Of a DNA stretch of 6,061 nt, positions 1 to 5,124 are shown piece after piece (position 1 is the first letter of the stretch; each line of letters begins with the position of its first letter). The notes below the pieces were generated by a model, which saw only the letters and a list, made by a program, of their open reading frames with translations, did not search any database and was not told the DNA's origin. Source of the stretch: Clostridia bacterium (lineage in GTDB: Bacteria; Bacillota_A; Clostridia; Oscillospirales; CAG-272); contig JAFZCF010000012.1 in NCBI GenBank assembly GCA_017552165.1, positions 1-6,061 on the forward strand. The letters are read 5' to 3'. Made by a program: the position numbers and the translations under genes.

Positions 1-1
1 C

Positions 2-625
2 GAAAACCTCAAAAAACACCGCGAACTCCTCGAAAAAGGCGCGGTTTCGTGCTCGAATCACGTCCATCTGTGGGACTATATGGCCGTCATGTACGCCGTG
101 AGGCCTTTCCGGACGAACATCCTCGCCTGGGCGAAAAACATTAGGGGCGAAAACGGGACGCTCATCCGCCTCGTCGGCGGCGTGCCCGTGCCGGAGAACG
201 ACGTCAGGGCCTCGATCGCCATGATAAAGGACGTCCGGGCGCTCGTGTCGGGCGGCGGCTGGCTCCATATTTACGCCGAGGGGAGCATGTGGGAGTATTA
301 CCGACCGATAAGGCCGTTCAAGAGCGGCGCCGCGTACTTCTCGATGAGGTGCGGCAGGCCGCTCGTCCCGCTCGCCTTCAGCTACAGAAAGCCCGGCTGG
401 ATAAGGAGAAAGATATTCCGCCAGACGGCGCTCTTCACCCTCAATATCGGCGAGCCGCTTTTCGCCGACGAAACCCTCCCCGAAAAGGAGCGCGAGAGGG
501 ACCTCATCGCGAGGTCCCACGACGCGGTCTGCCGCCTCGCCGGGATAGACCCCGCGGAGAATATATATCCGCCGGTCTACGACAATTCCCGCAGGGTGGA
601 CTATTACGATCTCAACGGGAACTAA
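2..625 (+). CDS. PlsC-family lysophospholipid acyltransferase (5'-truncated by window edge)
   Basis: This is the C-terminal part, 207 codons, of a glycerolipid acyltransferase. The family transfers an acyl chain to lysophosphatidic acid or a related lysolipid at the inner face of the membrane. The reading frame is open to the left edge. The catalytic block I motif NHVHLWD (NH-X4-D; His at 59-61, Asp at 74-76) lies before the first ATG at 80, so that ATG cannot be the start and the true N-terminus is outside the window. Counting from the first full codon, the block II region is around VGGVPVPEN (residues 58-66), block III is YAEGSMW (91-97; the usual motif is EGTR/EGS), and block IV is PLVPLAF (120-126). 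The C-terminus is polar and ends at TAA 623-625. No long hydrophobic helix is seen in the visible part. No terminator is evident after the stop; the next promoter begins about 20 bases later. The family assignment is strong, but the exact lysolipid substrate cannot be read from the sequence. Confidence 0.9.
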   Translation, partial: ENLKKHRELLEKGAVSCSNHVHLWDYMAVMYAVRPFRTNILAWAKNIRGENGTLIRLVGGVPVPENDVRASIAMIKDVRALVSGGGWLHIYAEGSMWEYYRPIRPFKSGAAYFSMRCGRPLVPLAFSYRKPGWIRRKIFRQTALFTLNIGEPLFADETLPEKERERDLIARSHDAVCRLAGIDPAENIYPPVYDNSRRVDYYDLNGN

Positions 626-643
626 AAAATGCCGTCCGTCCGC

Positions 644-672
644 TTGCATTCCGCCGGCGGTTGTGATATAAT
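644..672 (+). promoter_or_regulatory. Sigma-A-type promoter with extended -10
   Basis: A -35 box TTGCAT (644-649) is followed by a 17-base spacer and TATAAT (667-672), a perfect -10 hexamer preceded by TGA (664-666), which makes it an extended -10. The expected transcription start is near 679, giving an untranslated leader of about 34 bases before the ATG at 713. The spacer contains the perfect palindrome CCGCCGGCGG (651-660), which might be an operator but could be chance in GC-rich DNA. The promoter lies where an upstream in-frame ATG (629) would otherwise begin coding, so it helps fix the start of the next gene. Confidence 0.85.
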
Positions 673-697
673 ATCAGCGTTAAAACAAGTAAACCAA

Positions 698-704
698 AAG
701 GAGG
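698..704 (+). promoter_or_regulatory. Ribosome-binding site AAGGAGG
   Basis: A full-strength AAGGAGG Shine-Dalgarno sequence sits 8 bases before the ATG at 713. It decides the start: the in-frame ATG at 629 has no comparable site and lies upstream of the promoter. Confidence 0.9.
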
Positions 705-712
705 CAATTATT

Positions 713-1279
713 ATGTCGCTTTTCGATTCGCTCAAGGCAAAGGCAAAGGCGGTCGTTGACGCCGTCACGAACAACACCACGGAGGTGAAGATCGACACCA
801 TCCCCGCGTCGCTCGAGGAGCTCAAGCAGCTCAGCATCTGCGATCTTACCGTTCCCGCGAACGTCGTCGCGATGACGATCATCGCCTACAACGTTTATAC
901 GGTAGACAAGGAAGCCGGCAAGGAAATATACAATTTCCTCAGAGGTCCGAGCCCGCTCTCCAATCAGGACATCTCGTTCCTGAACGACAGAGTCATGGCA
1001 AACGGCGAGTATCTCCCGAGATCATATTTTGAGGGCGCGACCCCGGAGAACAATTACACTCCGAACGAGCCCGGCGTGATCAAGGTCTCCCTCGGCGCTC
1101 ACAGCAAGGATCAGTACGATCAGGGCTATCTCACGCTCTTCGTCCATTCCGGCGGCGCAGACAACGACAGACCCGTGACGCTCCGCAAAAAGGCGTCCAC
1201 CGGCGAGTGGTTCATCTTCCAGGACGCGGGCCTTTACATGGGCATCCGTCCGGCAAAGGAAGCCAACCCCTGGGCATAA
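713..1279 (+). CDS. Uncharacterised 188-residue protein, DUF6935-like
   Basis: The function is unknown. From memory, the C-terminal two thirds resembles the family labelled DUF6935 in Firmicutes, with features NFLRGPSPLSN (residues 74-84), YLPRSYFEGATPENNYTPNEP (starting at 100), LFVHSGGADNDRPV (142-155) and the C-terminal IRP...NPWA (178-188); this needs a profile search. The N-terminus has a short Lys/Ala-rich amphipathic stretch (KAKAKAVVDAV, 8-18) and no signal peptide or membrane helix, so a cytoplasmic location is likely. The start at 713 is set by the AAGGAGG site and the promoter; starting at 629 would add 28 residues translated from promoter DNA. The gene has its own promoter and terminator, so it appears monocistronic. 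Its codon use is unlike that of the neighbours: Ile is ATC in 9 of 10 cases, Lys is almost all AAG, and there is no AGG. With the strong signals, this suggests abundant expression. No active-site motif could be identified. Confidence 0.85.
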   Translation: MSLFDSLKAKAKAVVDAVTNNTTEVKIDTIPASLEELKQLSICDLTVPANVVAMTIIAYNVYTVDKEAGKEIYNFLRGPSPLSNQDISFLNDRVMANGEYLPRSYFEGATPENNYTPNEPGVIKVSLGAHSKDQYDQGYLTLFVHSGGADNDRPVTLRKKASTGEWFIFQDAGLYMGIRPAKEANPWA

Positions 1280-1292
1280 AACAAAACGTAAG

Positions 1293-1319
1293 AAACCCGC
1301 TCTACGAGCGGGTTTTTTT
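1293..1319 (+). terminator. Rho-independent terminator after the DUF6935-like gene
   Basis: A 7-bp stem, CCCGCTC (1296-1302) with GAGCGGG (1306-1312), closes on a 3-base loop. It is extended by A-T pairs at the base and followed by seven T residues (1313-1319). It begins 13 bases after the stop codon. The left flank has only a short A run, so it should act mainly in the plus direction and insulate the exporter operon. Confidence 0.93.
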
Positions 1320-1332
1320 ACACTTTGTTAAC

Positions 1333-1359
1333 CTGAAAAAGAGTGTATGATGATATAAT
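1333..1359 (+). promoter_or_regulatory. Probable extended -10 promoter of the exporter operon
   Basis: TATAAT (1354-1359) preceded by TGA (1351-1353) repeats exactly the TGATATAAT core of the promoter at 644-672. The -35 element is uncertain. CTGAAA (1333-1338) leaves a 15-base spacer, while the better-looking TTGTTA (1325-1330) leaves 23 bases, which is too far. An extended -10 can tolerate a weak -35. Transcription would start near 1366, giving a leader of about 40 bases that contains the palindrome at 1384-1399. Confidence 0.65.
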
Positions 1360-1383
1360 GAACAAACAGTAAATCGAAAGGCG

Positions 1384-1399
1384 TCCGGCCGCGGCCGGA
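1384..1399. repeat. 16-base perfect palindrome in the leader of the exporter operon
   Basis: TCCGGCCGCGGCCGGA reads identically on both strands and ends 6 bases before the ATG at 1406. In RNA it could fold into a short very GC-rich hairpin covering GGA (1397-1399), the only Shine-Dalgarno-like bases at normal distance from the start. In DNA it could be an operator for a dimeric repressor. Either role is inference. Confidence 0.6.
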
Positions 1400-1405
1400 A
1401 AACAA

Positions 1406-3133
1406 ATGAAACGCTGGTTCAAATACGTCAGGCCGTATCTCCCGTATTTTATAATCGGGCCGCTCTGCATGATCGTCGAGGTCGTGGGCGAGGTCATAAT
1501 GCCGCGCCTGCTCGCCGCTGTCATAAACAGGGCAAACGACGGGGCGCTCACCGTCCCCGGGAGTCTCGGCATTATGGGGCTCATGATCCTCTGCGCCGTC
1601 CTCATGATGGCGGGGGGCGTGGGCGGCGCCTATTTCGGCGCAAAAGCGTCGGTGAACTTCGCCGCCGACCTGAGGGCAGACGTCTACGGCAAGATACAGG
1701 AATACTCCTTTGCCGATATCGACAGGTTCTCGACCGGGAGTCTCGTCACGCGGCTGACGAACGACGTCACGCAGCTGCAGAACTTTATAAACATGATGCT
1801 CCGCATGATGCTGCGCTCGCCCGGGATGATGATCGCCGCGCTCGTCATGGCCATCACGATGAGGCCGTCCCTGTCGACCGTTTTCGCCGTGAGCATACCG
1901 CTCATGCTGATGACCGTCGGCGGGATAATCTTCGTCGGCTTCCCGAGATTTTCGATAATGCAGGAAAAGATCGACGGGCTGAACTCCACGGTGCGCGAGA
2001 ACGTGACGAACGTGAGGGTCGTGAAGAGCTTTGTCCGCGAGGATTTCGAGACGAAGAAATTCGGCACGGTCAACGGAGAGCTGAAAAAAGCCGGCCTGTC
2101 CGCCATGCGGGTGATGATATTCATGCAGCCGGTCATGACGCTGATAATGAACGCGACGGTCATCGCCGTCATACTCATCGGCGGGCCCATCGTCCTGAGG
2201 AACGAGATGCCGGTCGGAGACCTCTCGGCGTTCATAACCTACGTGACGCAGATACTTTCGTCCCTCGTCATGATAACCTTCATGCTGATAAGCAGCTCGA
2301 GGACCTTCGCCTCGGCAAAGCGCATATCCGAGGTGCTCGACGAAAAGGTGGACATCGAGGACGGCGAGAACGCCGACCCCGCGCTGACCGTCGAAAATGG
2401 CGAGATCGAGCTCCGCCACGTGAGCTTCAGATATTACAAGGACAGCCCCGACCCGGTGCTCGACGACGTGAGCATAAAGATCCCGGCGGGCTCGACCGTC
2501 GGCATAATCGGCTCGACGGGCTGCGGAAAGACGACGCTCGTGTCGCTCATTCCGCGGCTTTACGACGCCGACGCAGGCGAGGTCCTCATCGACGGGCGCG
2601 ACGTGAAGGACTACACCCTTCGCAACCTCCGCGAGGGCGTCGGGATGGTCCTGCAGAAAAACAGTCTGTTTTCGGGAACGGTCGCCGAGAACCTCAGGTG
2701 GGGCGACGGCGACGCGACGGACGAGGAGATCCGGACGGCCGCCGGGTACGCCCAGGCGGACAAGTTCGTGAGCTCCTTTACCGACGGATACGACACCATG
2801 ATAGAGCAGGGCGGGACGAACGTCTCGGGCGGGCAGAAGCAGCGGCTCTGCATAGCCCGCGCTCTGCTTAAAAAGCCGAAGATACTCATCCTCGACGACA
2901 GCACCTCGGCCGTTGACACGGCGACCGAGGCGCAGATACGCCGCGCCTTCCGCGAAGAGCTCGACGGGTCGACCAAAATAATAATCGCCCAGCGCATAAG
3001 CTCGGTCCGCGACGCCGATCTCATAGCCGTCATGAACGACGGCGTGATCACGGGTCTCGGCACGCACGAGGAGCTCCTCGCGGGGAACGACGAATACCGC
3101 GAGATCTGCGCCTCGCAGACGGGAAAGGAGTGA
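1406..3133 (+). CDS. ABC exporter half-transporter, degenerate-site subunit (BmrC/YheI-like)
   Basis: This 575-residue protein has the normal half-exporter architecture: six predicted membrane helices (roughly 12-38, 54-77, 133-153, 157-178, 243-263, 275-297), then a nucleotide-binding domain from about 330. Visible motifs are Walker A GSTGCGKTT (369-377), Q-loop Gln417, signature VSGGQ (473-477), Walker B ILILDD (493-498), D-loop SAVD (501-504) and AQR (528-530) at the switch. The catalytic Glu after Walker B is Asp498, and the switch His is Gln529. In characterised heterodimeric exporters such as TM287/288 and BmrCD, one subunit carries this kind of degenerate site, with its partner providing the active one. 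The next gene fits as that partner. Such pairs export drugs, lipids or peptides; the substrate cannot be read here. The start at 1406 agrees with the family's usual N-terminus, but the ribosome-binding site is weak (GGA at 1397-1399). Ile codons are about half ATA, unlike the preceding gene. Confidence 0.95.
   Translation: MKRWFKYVRPYLPYFIIGPLCMIVEVVGEVIMPRLLAAVINRANDGALTVPGSLGIMGLMILCAVLMMAGGVGGAYFGAKASVNFAADLRADVYGKIQEYSFADIDRFSTGSLVTRLTNDVTQLQNFINMMLRMMLRSPGMMIAALVMAITMRPSLSTVFAVSIPLMLMTVGGIIFVGFPRFSIMQEKIDGLNSTVRENVTNVRVVKSFVREDFETKKFGTVNGELKKAGLSAMRVMIFMQPVMTLIMNATVIAVILIGGPIVLRNEMPVGDLSAFITYVTQILSSLVMITFMLISSSRTFASAKRISEVLDEKVDIEDGENADPALTVENGEIELRHVSFRYYKDSPDPVLDDVSIKIPAGSTVGIIGSTGCGKTTLVSLIPRLYDADAGEVLIDGRDVKDYTLRNLREGVGMVLQKNSLFSGTVAENLRWGDGDATDEEIRTAAGYAQADKFVSSFTDGYDTMIEQGGTNVSGGQKQRLCIARALLKKPKILILDDSTSAVDTATEAQIRRAFREELDGSTKIIIAQRISSVRDADLIAVMNDGVITGLGTHEELLAGNDEYREICASQTGKE
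3124..3130 (+). promoter_or_regulatory. Ribosome-binding site AAAGGAG overlapping the end of the upstream gene
   Basis: AAAGGAG ends exactly where the TGA stop (3131-3133) of the first subunit begins and lies 8 bases before ATG 3139. A GTG at 3130-3132 in the same frame overlaps the last base of this site, so it cannot be initiated from it. This favours ATG 3139 and suggests translational coupling of the two subunits. Confidence 0.85.
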
Positions 3134-3138
3134 CCGGC

Positions 3139-5082
3139 ATGCCGCACGCAAGAAATCTTGAAAAGCTGAGAGCGCAGTATAATTCCACGGCTCAGAAGGC
3201 CGGCGGAAAGGCGCAGATGCACCCGCCGCGCGGCGGGCGCATGCAGGGTATGACCGGCAAGCCGAAGAACGCCGCCGCCTCGATAAAGCGGATGCTCGGG
3301 TATATGAAGGGCTACTGGGGACGGTTCGCCGTCGTGCTCTTGTGTATGCTCGTGAGCTCCGTCACGTCCCTTTTCGGGACGTTCCTGCTCGCGCCGGTGA
3401 TAAACCGGCTGACGGTCGAGACCGTCCCCGGGGCGGTCGTGACGAGGAGCGCCGCCGAGTCCGTCGCCGACAGGGTGATAAACGCCTTTGCCGGCGGGGA
3501 GGCCGCCGTGACGGGGTATATCGCGGCCGCCGTGATCACGCTCGGGGCGGTTTATATAATCGGCATCGGGACGACGTATTTCCAGAGCCGGCTCATGATA
3601 GGGATATCGCAGAGCGTGACTGAGAAGATCAGGAACGACCTTTTCTCAAAGCTCCAGCACCTCCCGGTCAGATATTTCGATTCGCATCCCACGGGCGAGA
3701 TCATGTCCCGCTTCACGAACGACGTCGACAACATCGACACGATGATAAACAACTCGCTCACCTCGTTCGTTTCGGGCGTCGTGACGCTCGTCGGGACGTT
3801 TATATTCATGGTGACGACCTCGTGGCAGCTCACGCTGATAACCGTGGTCTTCGTCCCGGTATTCGCCCGTCTCGGCGCGATGATCGGCAAGTTTTCGGGC
3901 AAATACTACGCCGCGCAGCAGGCGGCGCTCGGAGCCGTCAACGGCTACATGGAGGAGACGGTGACGGGGCAGAAGGTCGTCAAGATATTCAATCACGAGG
4001 ACGTCTGCGTAGAGGAGTTCGGCCTGCTCAACGACGATATGCGCGGGACGCAGTTCAAGGCGCAGTTCTGGGGCGGCGTCATGGGGCCGATACTCGGGAA
4101 CACGAGCCAGATCTCCTACGCCGTGACCGTCGGGGTCGGCGGCGTGCTCATGGTGCTCGGCCGGCTCACGCCCGGCGGGCTCACGGTATTTGCGAATTTC
4201 AGCCGGCATTTTTCGATGCCGATAAACCAGATATCGCAGCAGACGGCGACCATCTTCGCGGCGCTCGCCGGCGCGGAGCGCGTCTTTGAGGTCATGGACG
4301 CCGAGCCCGAGGAGCCGGACGACGAGTTTGACGTCGATATGCCGGTCATAAAGGGCGACGTTCGGCTCGAACACGTCACGTTCGGCTACGTCCCCGGCAA
4401 GACCGTCCTTCACGACATAACGCTTTACGCCAAGCCGGGGCAGAAGATCGCCTTCGTGGGCTCCACGGGCGCCGGCAAAACGACGGTCACGAACCTTATG
4501 AACCGTTTTTACGACGTTGAGGAGGGGACGATAACCGTCGACGGGGTGGAGATACGCAACATCCGCCGCGACGTACTGCGCAAAAACATCGCGATGGTCC
4601 TCCAGGACACGCATCTCTTCACCGGAACGGTCATGGAGAACATCCGTTACGGCCGTCCGGACGCGACCGACGACGAGGTCATAGAGGCCGCAAAGACCGC
4701 CTCCGCCCACAGCTTCATCATGAAGCTCTCAAACGGCTACGACACCGTGCTTGACGGCGACGGCGCAAACCTTTCGCAGGGACAGCGGCAGCTCCTCAAC
4801 ATCGCCCGCGCCGCGATATCGAGGGCGCCGATACTCGTGCTCGACGAGGCGACGAGCTCGGTCGACACGAGGACCGAGCGCCACATCGAGCAGGGAATGG
4901 ACCGGCTCATGAACAACAGGACGACCTTCGTCATCGCTCACCGCCTTTCGACGGTCAGGAACGCGAACGCAATCATGGTGCTTGAGCGGGGTCGGATCAT
5001 CGAGCGCGGCACGCACGACGAGCTGCTCGCCCTCAAGGGAAGATACTACGAGCTGTACACGGGCATAAAAGAACTTGACTGA
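3139..5082 (+). CDS. ABC exporter half-transporter, catalytic-site subunit (BmrD/YheH-like)
   Basis: This 647-residue partner of the preceding gene starts at ATG 3139, 8 bases after AAAGGAG; an in-frame GTG at 3130 would add three residues but overlaps that site. Residues 1-45 form a basic, Gly/Met/Lys-rich cytoplasmic extension before the first helix (about 62-85). The loop between helices 1 and 2 (about 88-125) is clearly longer than in subunit one; a large external segment at this place is known from BmrD, but equivalence is inference. Further helices lie near 126-148, 208-227, 229-249, 327-343 and 346-369. The nucleotide-binding domain has Walker A GSTGAGKTT (441-449), Gln489, signature LSQGQ (545-549), Walker B ILVLDE (565-570) with catalytic Glu570, and His601. 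LSQGQ departs from LSGGQ, as in TM288-type subunits, where it contributes to the degenerate site. The pair therefore should have one active ATP site and one degenerate. The substrate is unknown. Confidence 0.95.
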   Translation: MPHARNLEKLRAQYNSTAQKAGGKAQMHPPRGGRMQGMTGKPKNAAASIKRMLGYMKGYWGRFAVVLLCMLVSSVTSLFGTFLLAPVINRLTVETVPGAVVTRSAAESVADRVINAFAGGEAAVTGYIAAAVITLGAVYIIGIGTTYFQSRLMIGISQSVTEKIRNDLFSKLQHLPVRYFDSHPTGEIMSRFTNDVDNIDTMINNSLTSFVSGVVTLVGTFIFMVTTSWQLTLITVVFVPVFARLGAMIGKFSGKYYAAQQAALGAVNGYMEETVTGQKVVKIFNHEDVCVEEFGLLNDDMRGTQFKAQFWGGVMGPILGNTSQISYAVTVGVGGVLMVLGRLTPGGLTVFANFSRHFSMPINQISQQTATIFAALAGAERVFEVMDAEPEEPDDEFDVDMPVIKGDVRLEHVTFGYVPGKTVLHDITLYAKPGQKIAFVGSTGAGKTTVTNLMNRFYDVEEGTITVDGVEIRNIRRDVLRKNIAMVLQDTHLFTGTVMENIRYGRPDATDDEVIEAAKTASAHSFIMKLSNGYDTVLDGDGANLSQGQRQLLNIARAAISRAPILVLDEATSSVDTRTERHIEQGMDRLMNNRTTFVIAHRLSTVRNANAIMVLERGRIIERGTHDELLALKGRYYELYTGIKELD

Positions 5083-5115
5083 AAAAAGCGGGGATCGTAA
5101 ATCCCCGCTTTTTTA
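5082..5115. terminator. Bidirectional Rho-independent terminator between convergent genes
   Basis: An 8-bp stem, GCGGGGAT (5088-5095) with ATCCCCGC (5101-5108), has a 5-base loop and is flanked by six A (5082-5087) and six T (5109-5114). It therefore gives a hairpin with a U run on both strands. It begins at the last base of the exporter stop codon and lies about 10 bases past the stop of the minus-strand gene, so it serves both. Confidence 0.95.
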
Positions 5116-5124
5116 TGTTTGAGA

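Noticed and set aside
629..712. An N-terminal extension of the DUF6935-like protein starting at ATG 629.
   Set aside because: The region contains the promoter (644-672), so it lies largely upstream of the transcription start, and a much better start with AAGGAGG is at 713.
734..751. Three tandem copies of AAGGCA/G encoding Lys-Ala near the start of the DUF6935-like gene.
   Set aside because: Too short to call a repeat locus; it is consistent with an ordinary Lys/Ala helix in the protein.
1325..1330. TTGTTA as the -35 box for the exporter promoter.
   Set aside because: The distance to TATAAT at 1354 is 23 bases, outside the usual 16-18, so it is unlikely to pair with that -10.
1358..1372. 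A four-codon upstream frame (M-N-K-Q-stop) before the exporter operon.
   Set aside because: Its ATG overlaps the -10 box, so it should not be in the transcript, and there is no ribosome-binding site.
1328..3151. A 607-codon open frame on the minus strand covering the whole first exporter gene.
   Set aside because: Its product is rich in His, Arg, Asp and Tyr without domain-like patterning, as expected from the complement of G/C-ending codons. The plus-strand frame has all the ABC motifs, and there is no suitable ribosome-binding site for the antisense frame.
3646..4710. A 354-codon minus-strand open frame inside the second exporter gene.
   Set aside because: Same compositional shadow effect: biased Arg/His/Asp/Val content, no recognisable motif, and full overlap with a well-supported gene.
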